From: Akkermansia muciniphila
GTDB lineage: Bacteria; Verrucomicrobiota; Verrucomicrobiia; Limisphaerales; JADLHS01
DNA length: 32,360 nt
NCBI GenBank assembly: GCA_945882065.1
Contig: CAMCWI010000012.1
Location: forward strand, 1 to 32,360
Direction of reading: 5' to 3'
Shown here one piece after another: positions 16,358 through 23,412 of the stretch. The notes beneath the pieces are model-generated. The model did no database searches. It was not told where the DNA came from and saw only the letters and a list, made by a program, of their open reading frames with translations. The stretch's first letter is position 1. Every line of letters starts with the position of its first letter. The translations under genes and the position numbers were made by a program.

Positions 16358-16540
16358 TCAAACAAACTTCCCCGGATTCAGGATCGCCTTCGGATCAACG
16401 GCGAGTTTGATGGCGCGATGCAGGTCGCGGGCTTCTTGGGAAACGGCCAGAGGCCACCAGCGTTTTTTGGCGATGCCGATGCCGTGTTTGTCCGGCAATT
16501 TCTTCGTCGCGTCAATGCCGGGAGTTGGTAGAGGGTTCAT
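16358..16540 (-). pseudogene. Duplicate of the 3' end of the glcD-like gene with a foreign 5' part
   Basis: A 60-codon frame starting at an ATG 15 bases past the DUF1016 stop. Its last 41 residues (GIGIAKKRWWPLAVSQEARD … AILNPGKFV) are identical to the C-terminus of the FAD-linked oxidase encoded at 17860-19236. The first about 18 residues (MNPLPTPGIDATKKLPDK) are unrelated. The DNA match is 16360-16488 against 17862-17990, one mismatch in 129 bases, and it ends exactly at the first base of the stop codon (TGA here, TAG in the parent). A fragment of the C-terminal cap alone cannot be active. Confidence 0.75.
16360..16488. repeat. 129-bp direct repeat, copy A (flanks DUF1016 gene)
   Basis: Same orientation as 17862-17990; a single difference was found by eye (G against A). 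The two copies bracket the DUF1016 nuclease gene. Confidence 0.92.
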
Positions 16541-16554
16541 GGTTGAGAGTGCAA

Positions 16555-17778
16555 TCAGGGGCGTCGTCGGTTTGCACCGCGTTGCTTTCGTTTCACGGAT
16601 TGATGGAGTTCGAGGGCGCGGCGGGTTTGTTCGAGTTCGGCGGTCAGGGTTTTTTCCGACGGCAACGCGAGGCGGTATTCGGCAGAGAGGATTTTGTTAT
16701 CGAGGCCGGCCAGCGCGTAGCGGGCGACGGCGTGGTCTTGCTCGGAGCAGAGGATCAGGCCGATGGGCGGATTTTCGCCGGGGCGCGTCCAGTGTTCGCG
16801 GGCATAGTTCAAATACAGATGCATCTGGCCGGCGTCGGCGTGAATGAGCGGTTTGGTCTTGAGGTCAATCACCAGCAGGCAACGGAGAGTGCGATGAAAG
16901 AACAGGAGGTCCACGCGATACCATTGTCCGCCGATGCGCAGCCGCCGCTGGCGTCCGATGAAGGCGAGGTCGCCCCCGAGTTCGAGAAGGAAGGTTTCGA
17001 GGTGGCGGATGAGGGCGTCTTCGAGTTCGGTTTCTGAGTATTCGTCCTTGAGGCCGAGGAATTCGAGGACGAGCGGGTGTTTGATTTCTTCCTCCGGGGT
17101 GACGCGGTCGGACGGGCGAGGGCGAGCGCCTTTGCGGAGCATGGCGGCTTTGTTGCGCGAAAGGGCGGTGCGTTCGTAGAAGAGCGTGGACATCTGGCGA
17201 TCCAACTGGCGCACGGACCAGCCGCCGCGCAGAGCTTCGGTCTCGTAGAAGGCGCGCGCTTCTGGCGAACGAGAGCGGCGCAACAGGTGAACATAGTGCG
17301 TCCAGGAGAGCGGAAAAACTTTTGACCATTCCATGAAGGTGAATTTCCGAATCACTGATTCGGAATTCATGGGGACGAGTGCGGCGGAAGATTTCCGAAT
17401 CACTGATTCGGAAATGTCGGCAGCGGCGGCGGGCGGCAAATTCCGAGTCGCCGTCTCGAAAATTTGCGCGGGCGAATAGCTGGTGTAAAACAGTCGCATC
17501 AATTCGAGGTGGTCCACCGAGAAACCGCGTCCGAAGCGTTTGTTCGGATCGGAGGAGAGTTTGTCGAGCAGTTGCTGACCGTAACCGGCGCGGTACTGGC
17601 CCGCCTGCTCGAACTCGACGATGTGCCGCCCGACTTGCCAGTAGGTCGCGGTCATGATGACGTTGACGGTGCGGGCGGAAGCGCGTCGGGACTCGTCCAG
17701 CAGAGTGACGAGAGTGTGGAGCAGCGATGGATAAGAGTCTGCTTTGCCTGACTTTGATTTTGCGCGTGCGGCTTTCAT
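16555..17778 (-). CDS. DUF1016 / YhcG-type PDDEXK nuclease
   Basis: 407 aa from the ATG at 17778; a TTG five codons earlier is also open. The N-terminal DUF1016_N helical domain (about 15-190) has TYWQVGRHIVEFEQ…YG-x-x-LL-x-x-LS…RFGRGFSV-x-x-L-x-x-MR-x-FY and LSWTHYVHLLR…ARAFYETEA…GWSVRQLDRQ. The C-terminal PDDEXK nuclease domain (about 225-370) shows DLAFIGRQRRL…YRVDLLFFHR…LLVIDLKT…GQMHLYLNY. The Asp and Asp-x-Lys residues expected for catalysis are present. Members are thought to act in DNA repair, recombination or defence. A linker at about 110-145 holds three S-E-S-V-I-R-K-like repeats made by palindromic DNA. The gene stands alone between two copies of the glcD 3' end, which suggests lateral insertion. 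Confidence 0.9.
   Translation of the reverse strand: MKAARAKSKSGKADSYPSLLHTLVTLLDESRRASARTVNVIMTATYWQVGRHIVEFEQAGQYRAGYGQQLLDKLSSDPNKRFGRGFSVDHLELMRLFYTSYSPAQIFETATRNLPPAAAADISESVIRKSSAALVPMNSESVIRKFTFMEWSKVFPLSWTHYVHLLRRSRSPEARAFYETEALRGGWSVRQLDRQMSTLFYERTALSRNKAAMLRKGARPRPSDRVTPEEEIKHPLVLEFLGLKDEYSETELEDALIRHLETFLLELGGDLAFIGRQRRLRIGGQWYRVDLLFFHRTLRCLLVIDLKTKPLIHADAGQMHLYLNYAREHWTRPGENPPIGLILCSEQDHAVARYALAGLDNKILSAEYRLALPSEKTLTAELEQTRRALELHQSVKRKQRGANRRRP
17345..17365. repeat. Palindrome within DUF1016 gene, copy 1
   Basis: Perfect inverted repeat: arms TTCCGAATCA / TGATTCGGAA around one central C. It encodes in frame N-S-E-S-V-I-R-K on the minus strand. Confidence 0.95.
17391..17415. repeat. 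Palindrome within DUF1016 gene, copy 2
   Basis: Same core as the palindrome at 17345-17365, with arms extended to 12 bp on each side of the central C. It encodes I-S-E-S-V-I-R-K. The two centres are 48 bases apart, so the frame is kept. Confidence 0.95.
17441..17461. repeat. Decayed third palindrome unit in DUF1016 gene
   Basis: TTCCGAGTCGCCGTCTCGAA plus one base matches the intact 21-bp unit at about 15 positions. Its centre lies 48 bases from copy 2, the same period, and it encodes F-E-T-A-T-R-N, parallel to S-E-S-V-I-R-K. Probably an older copy of the same element. Confidence 0.5.
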
Positions 17779-17859
17779 GCGGAAATGGTTCAACGATGAC
17801 TACCAAACGGAGAATTGATTTTCGTCTTCACGTTTTCGTCTATCTTGATCAGTAGCCGC

Positions 17860-19236
17860 CTAAACAAACTTCCCCGGATTCAGGATCGCCTTCGGATCAA
17901 CGGCGAGTTTGATGGCGCGATGCAGGTCGCGGGCTTCTTGGGAAACGGCCAGAGGCCACCAGCGTTTTTTGGCAATGCCGATGCCGTGTTCGCCGGTGAT
18001 CGAGCCGCCCCACGCGAGCACTTGCCGGAACAATTCATCCAGCGCGGCTTCGCTGCGTCGTTTCGCGCCCGGTAACGTGAAGTCCACCATGATGTTCGTG
18101 TGGATGTTGCCATCGCCCGCGTGACCGAAGCAGGCGAGTTGCAGTTGGTGTTTCTTTTGCAACCGCGCGGCGAAGTCGAACAAATCCTCCAGTCGGCTGC
18201 GCGGCACGACGATGTCTTGGTTCAACTTAGTCAGGCCGGTGTCGCGCAGTGAATAGGAGAATTCACGTCGGATTTTCCAGACGGCTTCGCATTGTTTGTC
18301 GCCGAGACCGGTCTCAATGAACAGCGGTTTCTGCGCGCGGATGATGCGACGCAACGTCTCGATTTCGCTGCGAACGGAAGAGCGTTGCCCGTCTACCTCC
18401 ACGATCAGGTGTGCGCGGCAGCCGCGCAGGCGTTCGCTCTTGGTGCGTTTGTAGGCGGCGGCGAGAGTGAATGAATCCGCCAGTTCGAGTGCTGCGGGAA
18501 GGAAGCCTGCGGCAAGAATCGCGTGCAGCGTGCGCACGGCTGATTTCATCGAGCTGAAACCGATGGCGAGGTTCGCCCGGTACGGCGGGAGCGGCAGCAG
18601 CTTGAGCGTCGCCTCGGTAACGACGCCCAGCAAACCTTCCGAGCCGACGAACAGCCGATGCAGATCGAAGCCGGTTTTGTTTTTGTGCGTGCGACTGCCG
18701 AGGCGGACAATCGTGCCGTCTGCGAGAACGACTTCGAGGCCGAGGACGTAATCACGCGTCACGCCGTATTTCAGACAGCGCGGGCCGCCAGCATTGGTGA
18801 TGATGTTGCCGCCGATGGAACTTTCGCCACGGCTCGCTGGATCAGGTGGATAATAGCGGTTCTGTTTTTCCACTTCGGTCTGGAGCGTGGCGGTGATGAC
18901 ACCGGGTTGCGTGACAACGACGAAATCGCCCGCATTGATCTCCTTGATGCGGTTCATTCGTTCCAACGAAATCACGATGCCGCCGCGCAACGGTACGCAG
19001 CCGCCGACGTAACCATGACCCGCGCCGCGTGCCGTGACGGGGATGCTGTGCTGGTTGGCGAAGCGCAGAATGATGGAGACGGATTTGGTGGAGCGGGGCA
19101 GGGCGACAGCGTCGGGCAGATGCGTGGCGAACCATTTGTCCCCGGCGTATTGCGCGAGCGTCGCGGGTGCGAGTGTGACTTCGCCGGGTAGAAGTTTTTT
19201 GAGTGCGGCGAGATGGCGGGCGTATTGACTGTTCAT
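17860..19236 (-). CDS. glcD: FAD-linked oxidase, GlcD family (glycolate / D-lactate dehydrogenase-like)
   Basis: 458 aa, full length for the family. The PCMH-type FAD-binding domain (about 35-215) has VALPRSTKSVSIILRFANQ, PVTARGAGHGYVGG, SSIGGNIITNAGGPRCLKYG and GLEVVLADG. The C-terminal cap domain has CFGHAGDGNIHTNIMVD (about 375-391), HG-x-G-I-AKK and the terminal AILNPGK typical of GlcD and D-2-hydroxyacid dehydrogenases. It oxidises a 2-hydroxy acid using FAD; the exact substrate cannot be assigned because no glcE/glcF or Fe-S partner is adjacent. ATG at 19236 overlaps the stop of the DUF2007 gene as ATGA, so it is the last gene of the Mla/PIN operon-like run. Its 3' 129 bases are duplicated at 16360-16488. 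Confidence 0.88.
   Translation of the reverse strand: MNSQYARHLAALKKLLPGEVTLAPATLAQYAGDKWFATHLPDAVALPRSTKSVSIILRFANQHSIPVTARGAGHGYVGGCVPLRGGIVISLERMNRIKEINAGDFVVVTQPGVITATLQTEVEKQNRYYPPDPASRGESSIGGNIITNAGGPRCLKYGVTRDYVLGLEVVLADGTIVRLGSRTHKNKTGFDLHRLFVGSEGLLGVVTEATLKLLPLPPYRANLAIGFSSMKSAVRTLHAILAAGFLPAALELADSFTLAAAYKRTKSERLRGCRAHLIVEVDGQRSSVRSEIETLRRIIRAQKPLFIETGLGDKQCEAVWKIRREFSYSLRDTGLTKLNQDIVVPRSRLEDLFDFAARLQKKHQLQLACFGHAGDGNIHTNIMVDFTLPGAKRRSEAALDELFRQVLAWGGSITGEHGIGIAKKRWWPLAVSQEARDLHRAIKLAVDPKAILNPGKFV
17862..17990. repeat. 129-bp direct repeat, copy B (glcD 3' end)
   Basis: Intact parent copy of the repeat at 16360-16488, covering the last 43 codons of the FAD-linked oxidase gene. Confidence 0.92.
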
Positions 19237-19463
19237 TCAAGCGGCTTGTCGAGCGTGACTGTGCCGTCGAGGAACTCTTTCGCTTCGGCGGCTTCGTCCT
19301 CGGGCACTTGCACGCGGATGCCCCCGGAGGCGATGGCAGTTCCTCCCCAAATAGCCGAAGCCACCTGGCTGATGAATGGATGGAAGCCAGCAGCCTCCAA
19401 GCGGGAAAACTTCATGTCCGCTTCAGTGGCGTTTAATTCGTTCGAGACAGTTATCATTTCCAT
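19233..19463 (-). CDS. DUF2007-type putative signal-transducing protein
   Basis: 76 aa from the ATG at 19463, supported by a GGAG seven bases upstream; longer frames would start inside the preceding gene. The sequence MEMITVSNELNATEADMKFS…LEAAGFHPFISQ…GGIRVQVPEDEAAEAKEFLD follows the DUF2007 pattern, in which a small alpha-beta fold (GlnB-like) has L-x-x-x-G-I-x-x-x-x-x-D and I-x-V-x-x-x-D-x-x-x-A. No enzyme motif is present. It lies between PIN/TRAM and GlcD genes, 13 bases after the first and overlapping the second by ATGA. Regulatory role is inferred from family naming only. Confidence 0.75.
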   Translation of the reverse strand: MEMITVSNELNATEADMKFSRLEAAGFHPFISQVASAIWGGTAIASGGIRVQVPEDEAAEAKEFLDGTVTLDKPLE

Positions 19464-19470
19464 AAGTGAT

Positions 19471-19474
19471 CTCC
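19471..19474 (-). promoter_or_regulatory. Shine-Dalgarno deciding the DUF2007 start
   Basis: GGAG on the minus strand, seven bases before the ATG at 19461-19463 and just after the TAA of the PIN/TRAM gene (19477-19479). This is one of few clear ribosome-binding sites in the window. Confidence 0.65.
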
Positions 19475-19476
19475 GG

Positions 19477-20496
19477 TTAGTTAGTTCTGGCACGGGCTTC
19501 CGCAAACACCATCACGCCCGCGCCTGTCTGCACTACGTTCTGCACCTGAACTTCAATCTGATGACCGACGTGCGCAAGGCCGTTGTTCACGACCACCATC
19601 GTGCCGTCCGGCATGTAGGCGACACCTTGCGCCTTGTCTTTGCCTTCGCGCACGATCTTGAGCGTGAGCAAATCTCCCGCAAGCAGCACGGGTTTCAACA
19701 CGCGCGCCAAGTCGTGCAAGCTCACGCAACTGACGTTTTGCAGGGCAGCAACTCTGCCGAGGTTGTGGTCGTTGGTGAATAATTTCGCGCTGAGATTTCG
19801 CGCTAACCGGATGAGCTTGGCGTCCACGTCTTTTTCGTCGGGGAAATCTCCGTCATGGATCGTGACCTCGTTCTTCGGATTCTGCTGGATGGTGTTCAAC
19901 ATGTCCAAACCGCGCCGACCGCGTGCGCGTTTGATTTCATCTGCTGAGTCCGCGAGTTGTTGAAGCTCTTTGAGGACAAAGCCCGGGACGAGAACCGTGC
20001 CTTCGACGAATTTTGCTTCGAGCAATTCCGCGATGCGCCCGTCAATCACCGCGCTTGTGTCCAGCAGGATCAATGTGTCCGCCTTGTCGCGGCGCGTGAA
20101 ACGCACGTAGGGGATGATGAGCGAGAAATCTTCCTTGTTGCTGCGCATGGCCAGCACCATGCCGATGTAGCTGAACGCGAGAAACAATCCAAGACGCACC
20201 AGCCAGCGGGTGTCGTCGCTCACGCCGTTGAACAAGCCGGAACTGTCAATTAACTTGGCGACGACGATGCCGAGCAACAGTCCTAGCGTCGTGGCGGAAA
20301 AGGCGCGGAGCGAAAATCCTTTGAGCATCTCGTCGAGCGCGATAAGCAACCCGCCGAAACCGAAACCGATGGCGACGCCGATGAGTCCTGTGTTGCCTCC
20401 AGGGATCAAGTCGGGGCGAAGCTCACTCAGCGAGAAGCCCGCGATGGTGCAAAGCGCGAGGAACAGAATCCGGATAGCCCAGAGTGAAGCGATCAT
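19477..20496 (-). CDS. Membrane PIN/TRAM-domain protein (YacL-like)
   Basis: 339 aa. Four transmembrane segments fill residues about 5-120 (for example IRILFLALCTIAGFSL, GLLLGIVVAKLI, LGLFLAFSYIGMVLAM). A PIN nuclease-like domain follows (about 143-265) with LLDTSAVIDGRI, VPGFVLKELQQLAD, RGRRGLDMLN and DVDAKLIRLA…LFTNDHNL, carrying the conserved acidic residues. A C-terminal TRAM domain (about 280-335) shows GDLLTLKIVREGKDKAQGVA and MVVVNNG…IEVQVQNVVQTGAG. This matches YacL of Bacillus in layout; the biochemical role is not settled, with an RNA-binding or nuclease role at the membrane inferred. The start ATG overlaps the MlaD stop (ATGA), which decides against a start 15 codons upstream. Confidence 0.88.
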   Translation of the reverse strand: MIASLWAIRILFLALCTIAGFSLSELRPDLIPGGNTGLIGVAIGFGFGGLLIALDEMLKGFSLRAFSATTLGLLLGIVVAKLIDSSGLFNGVSDDTRWLVRLGLFLAFSYIGMVLAMRSNKEDFSLIIPYVRFTRRDKADTLILLDTSAVIDGRIAELLEAKFVEGTVLVPGFVLKELQQLADSADEIKRARGRRGLDMLNTIQQNPKNEVTIHDGDFPDEKDVDAKLIRLARNLSAKLFTNDHNLGRVAALQNVSCVSLHDLARVLKPVLLAGDLLTLKIVREGKDKAQGVAYMPDGTMVVVNNGLAHVGHQIEVQVQNVVQTGAGVMVFAEARARTN

Positions 20497-21488
20497 TTTA
20501 GGGTGTTGGTTTTGGCGGGCGCGGGAACTTTTTGTTTCCACATGATGCCCCAGAGTCCGCGCGTGTTCAGATTGCTGGTGGTAACGGAAAGATTGTAGGC
20601 GATGTCGCCGAGGTTGGCAGCCAGTTGTTCATCGCGCAACAAACGTCCTGCCACCCCGTGACCATTTTGCAGATCGAACATCAGGTTCGTGAGCGTGATA
20701 GAGGCGATCTCCAGATTTTTGATGGCCGTGGAGAGTTCCGCGCCGTTGCTGGCCACGAGAGAATTGACGTGGCTGGCGAGCGGCGGGAGTTGCGCTGTGA
20801 ACACATTAAGGTTGCTCACTGCCGTGGAGACGGGCGTGGCGTTGTTGGAAACAATGGCGCTCAATTGTGTCATCGTGCCCTGCACATCGGCGCTCAATCG
20901 GGTCATCATGCTCTGCGCTTCGGCGGTGATGGTGTCAACCCGATCCAGCGAGTCGCCGAGCTTGCTGAGTTTTTGCTCGGTCAACACCATGCGGCGCACA
21001 TCGCTCACGGCGGCGTTCAAGTTCGTGGTCGTCTCGCTGATCTTCATGATCATCTCGGTGGCCACGGCCACGGCCTCCTGCATGTTGAACGGCTCGCGCG
21101 CCAGGACTTCGGATTGATTTGCCAACAACTCGCCGAGGTCTTTGGTCGGGTAGATCGCGATGAATTGATCGCCGAGAAATCCGGAGGTCTCGATCTCGAA
21201 CTTCGCATCGCTGTAAAGTTTGTATTGGGATTCGACCTTGAAAAAGATCGTCACGTTTTTGCCGCCCTCGTTGAGCTTGGTGGAGGAAACGCTGCCGACT
21301 TGCACGCCGCGCATGAGGACTTTCGCACCGGGTTTGATGCCGCCGACGTTGGCAGAGATGAGCCGGAGTTCGTAATAACTTTTGTAGAACGCCGTGCTGC
21401 GGCTGAAGAGCAGGGTGAGTCCGCCTAGCATCAAGAGTCCGAGGAGGACGAAGATGCCGACTTTGATTTCGATTCGAGTTTGGCTCAT
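20493..21488 (-). CDS. mlaD: MlaD-type MCE-domain lipid-transport protein
   Basis: 331 aa. A short cytoplasmic N-terminus, one membrane helix (about 9-29: VGIFVLLGLLMLGGLTLLF), then the MCE domain (about 37-115: YYELRLISANVGGIKPGAKVL…GVQVGSV…FETSGFLGD-like FEIETSGFLGDQFIAIYP). The long C-terminal region (about 125-300) is helical with Ser/Thr/Asn-rich heptad-like spacing, as in MCE proteins that form a periplasmic hydrophobic tunnel. It should bind the MlaE/MlaF transporter and carry phospholipids between inner and outer membranes. Transcribed after MlaE and MlaF but separated from MlaF by 178 bases containing a repeat element; overlaps the next gene by ATGA. Confidence 0.9.
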   Translation of the reverse strand: MSQTRIEIKVGIFVLLGLLMLGGLTLLFSRSTAFYKSYYELRLISANVGGIKPGAKVLMRGVQVGSVSSTKLNEGGKNVTIFFKVESQYKLYSDAKFEIETSGFLGDQFIAIYPTKDLGELLANQSEVLAREPFNMQEAVAVATEMIMKISETTTNLNAAVSDVRRMVLTEQKLSKLGDSLDRVDTITAEAQSMMTRLSADVQGTMTQLSAIVSNNATPVSTAVSNLNVFTAQLPPLASHVNSLVASNGAELSTAIKNLEIASITLTNLMFDLQNGHGVAGRLLRDEQLAANLGDIAYNLSVTTSNLNTRGLWGIMWKQKVPAPAKTNTLK

Positions 21489-21547
21489 GGTTTTTCAGTT
21501 TGGACTAGCACCGTGACAAAGAAGTTTCGATATAATTACGAGAGACG

Positions 21548-21635
21548 GGTAGGGAGCGTCACTCCGTGCGCGCCGCTTGGGACAAAGCGGAATCTCAACG
21601 ACGTTCGCGGCGCGCAGAGGACTGCGCGTCCTACC
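21548..21635. repeat. REP/MITE-like element with terminal inverted repeats
   Basis: An 88-base element between mlaF and mlaD. Its ends, GGTAGGGAGCG… and …CGCGTCCTACC, form imperfect inverted repeats of about 28 bases, both finishing inwards in a GCGCGCCG / CGGCGCGC block. In the centre CCGCTT and AAGCGG form a second small stem. The style (GTAGGACGCGCAG…CTGCGCGC) looks like a dispersed non-coding repeat. Only one copy is seen in this window. Confidence 0.6.
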
Positions 21636-21666
21636 ACTCATGTCGTAACAGTTGTTTCTCACAATG

Positions 21667-22398
21667 CTAGGGATCGGCGACACCGTTGATGAATTGCTGC
21701 ACCACTGGATCGGCGGACGCAAAAATATCTTCCGGCGTTCCGGTGACGTAAATCTTTTTGTTGTGCAACATCACGATGCGATGCCCCACGCGCCGCGCGC
21801 TCCGCATGTCATGAGTGACGACGATAGTGGTGACCTTCATCCGGTCGGTCACGCGCATGATGAGTTTATCAATGCTGTCGGACACGATGGGGTCAAGCCC
21901 CGTGGTCGGCTCGTCGTAAAGGACGATGCTTGGATGATAGATGATCGCGCGGGCCAGGCCGACGCGTTTCCTCATGCCGCCGGAAAGCTCTGAGGGCTTT
22001 TTCTTTTCCACGCCTGGCAACTCCACCATGTCCAGCGCTTCAGCGACTTTGATGGCGATCTCTTTCTCCGTGAACTTCCGTTCGCGCCGGAACGAGAACC
22101 CGACATTCTCTGCCACGTTCATCGAGTCGAACAACGCCGCACCCTGGAACACCATGCCGAACTTGCTGCGCACCCGGATCAGGTTGCGCTCGTCCATGTG
22201 AGTGATGTCCTCGCCGTCAATGGTCACTGCGCCAGAATCAGGTTGGAGCAAGCCAATGATGTGTTTGAGCAGAACACTCTTGCCACCGCCGCTGCGGCCG
22301 ATGATGACGAGAGATTCACCTTCCTCGATCTTGAAGGTCACGCCATCAAGGATGGGCTGCGGGCCGAAACTTTTTTTAAGATCGCGTACTTCGATCAT
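21667..22398 (-). CDS. mlaF: MlaF-type ABC transporter ATP-binding protein
   Basis: 243 aa from the ATG at 22398, which overlaps the mlaE stop as ATGA; a longer open frame upstream is out-of-frame reading of mlaE. Walker A GRSGGGKS (34-41), Q-loop VFQGAALFDSM, signature LSGGMRKR (138-145), Walker B IVLYDEPTTGLDP (158-170) and switch histidine in VVTHDM. The sequence is a close match to the ATPases that drive Mla/Ttg2/MCE systems, including the F-D-S-M-x-V-x-E-N-V motif. It powers phospholipid movement with MlaE and MlaD at the inner membrane. No MlaB (STAS) or MlaC gene is seen here. Confidence 0.93.
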   Translation of the reverse strand: MIEVRDLKKSFGPQPILDGVTFKIEEGESLVIIGRSGGGKSVLLKHIIGLLQPDSGAVTIDGEDITHMDERNLIRVRSKFGMVFQGAALFDSMNVAENVGFSFRRERKFTEKEIAIKVAEALDMVELPGVEKKKPSELSGGMRKRVGLARAIIYHPSIVLYDEPTTGLDPIVSDSIDKLIMRVTDRMKVTTIVVTHDMRSARRVGHRIVMLHNKKIYVTGTPEDIFASADPVVQQFINGVADP

Positions 22399-23174
22399 AT
22401 GATGTGAAAGAGCCGCCCCAGCAGCAGCGTGAGGAAAAAATTGCAGATGAGGATCGTGATCGAGGAATATACGACCGCCTCCGTGGTGGCGTGGCCCACG
22501 CCTTCTGCACCGTCGCGACAGGTCATGCCTTTGTAGCAACCGATGACCGCGATGATCGCACCGAAGACGATTGATTTGATCTGGCCTATGGAGAAGTCGG
22601 GAATCGTCGTGTAACGAAGCATGTTGTGCCACGAGTAAGTCGGGTCAACTCCCAGCAGATGAACCGCCACAGTGTAGCCGCCCGCGATGCCGACGGTGAT
22701 GGCTTCCGCTGTCAGAATGGGCATGACGATGATCGCCGCGAGCAATCGCGGCACGACGAGATAATCCACGGGATGTGTGGCGAGGGTTCGCAGGGCATCA
22801 ATCTGTTCTGTCACGCGCATCGTGCCGATTTCCGCCGCAATGGATGCTCCGACGCGTCCTGCCACCATCAACGCCGTCAGCACCGGGCCGAGTTCGCTGC
22901 ACATGGAAACGCCCACGAGTGCGAGTGTGGCGGTGTCCATCTTCACCTGATGGAATTGATAGTAAGCCTGCGCTGCGAGAACCATTCCCGTGAACGCGCC
23001 GGTGACAAGGACGACGGTCTGGGATTTCACGCCGATGTAATAGAGTTGGTACACCAGATCGCGCCCACGGACTTTGAACGTGAACAAAGAGGCAAGCGAT
23101 TCCGCGACCAGTAACCCGAAACGTCCGAGTCCACTGAGCCAGTCGGAGATAAACTTTTGCGCGAACGAAGTCAT
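22395..23174 (-). CDS. mlaE: MlaE-type permease of the MCE lipid-transport system
   Basis: 259 aa from the ATG at 23174; a TTG six codons earlier is less likely. Multiple hydrophobic helices and the MlaE/YrbE hallmarks: LYYIGVKSQTVVLVTGAFTGMVLAAQAYYQF, SELGPVLTALMVAGRVGASIAAEIGTM (about 100-122), TEQIDALRTL…PVDYLVVPRLLAAIIVMPILT and the C-terminal CRDGAEGVGHATTEAVVYS. It forms the membrane core on which MlaF and MlaD assemble. First gene of the minus-strand run to GlcD; the region upstream is shared with the divergent polyprenyl synthase gene. Confidence 0.93.
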   Translation of the reverse strand: MTSFAQKFISDWLSGLGRFGLLVAESLASLFTFKVRGRDLVYQLYYIGVKSQTVVLVTGAFTGMVLAAQAYYQFHQVKMDTATLALVGVSMCSELGPVLTALMVAGRVGASIAAEIGTMRVTEQIDALRTLATHPVDYLVVPRLLAAIIVMPILTAEAITVGIAGGYTVAVHLLGVDPTYSWHNMLRYTTIPDFSIGQIKSIVFGAIIAVIGCYKGMTCRDGAEGVGHATTEAVVYSSITILICNFFLTLLLGRLFHII

Positions 23175-23375
23175 CCGCGCAAAACCTAGCAAGCGCGTGA
23201 GGACATGGCGAGAGTTTGATTAAGGAGTTTGATTAAGGATTTGTGGCGAAACGCCCACCAACCCGTCCTGTTGTTCGGGCTTACTGCGACTGTTCTCCGC
23301 GATACGGACGCGCTCCGGGGGATGTCGTGGCATTGTCGGAATGCGTTATTTCCCAATTCACTCCGGGAAACAAGT
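23175..23375. other. Divergent intergenic region with a 13-bp tandem repeat
   Basis: The stretch between the divergent mlaE and polyprenyl synthase genes. It holds two tandem copies of GAGTTTGATTAAG (23212-23224 and 23225-23237), about 40 bases upstream of mlaE. Their position would suit an operator or a 5' leader element for mlaE, but nothing further supports this. I do not see a convincing promoter for mlaE. Confidence 0.4.
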
Positions 23376-23404
23376 TTGACTCGCCTATGTGCCAAACCTA
23401 AATT
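23376..23404 (+). promoter_or_regulatory. Strong sigma70-type promoter, predicted leaderless start
   Basis: TTGACT (23376-23381), 17-base spacer, TAAATT (23399-23404). The usual start point, about seven bases after the -10, falls at 23411-23413, which is the ATG of the polyprenyl synthase gene. No Shine-Dalgarno can fit. The transcript is therefore predicted to be leaderless or nearly so. Confidence 0.65.
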
Positions 23405-23412
23405 GAGCGTGC

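Noticed and set aside
17341-17461. Palindromes in the DUF1016 gene as a CRISPR-like array
   Set aside because: Only two or three units, no unique spacers of constant design, and they are in frame within a coding sequence.
20532-21428. 298-codon plus-strand open frame antisense to mlaD
   Set aside because: His/Gly/Asp-rich translation typical of a complement frame; the MCE protein on the other strand is clear.
22399-22632. Longer N-terminus for the MlaF protein
   Set aside because: The added residues are out-of-frame reading of mlaE, rich in Arg and His; the ATGA overlap at 22395-22398 gives the natural start.
23212-23237. 13-bp tandem repeat upstream of mlaE as an operator
   Set aside because: Two head-to-tail copies only, with no promoter identified beside them; kept as a note in the intergenic entry.
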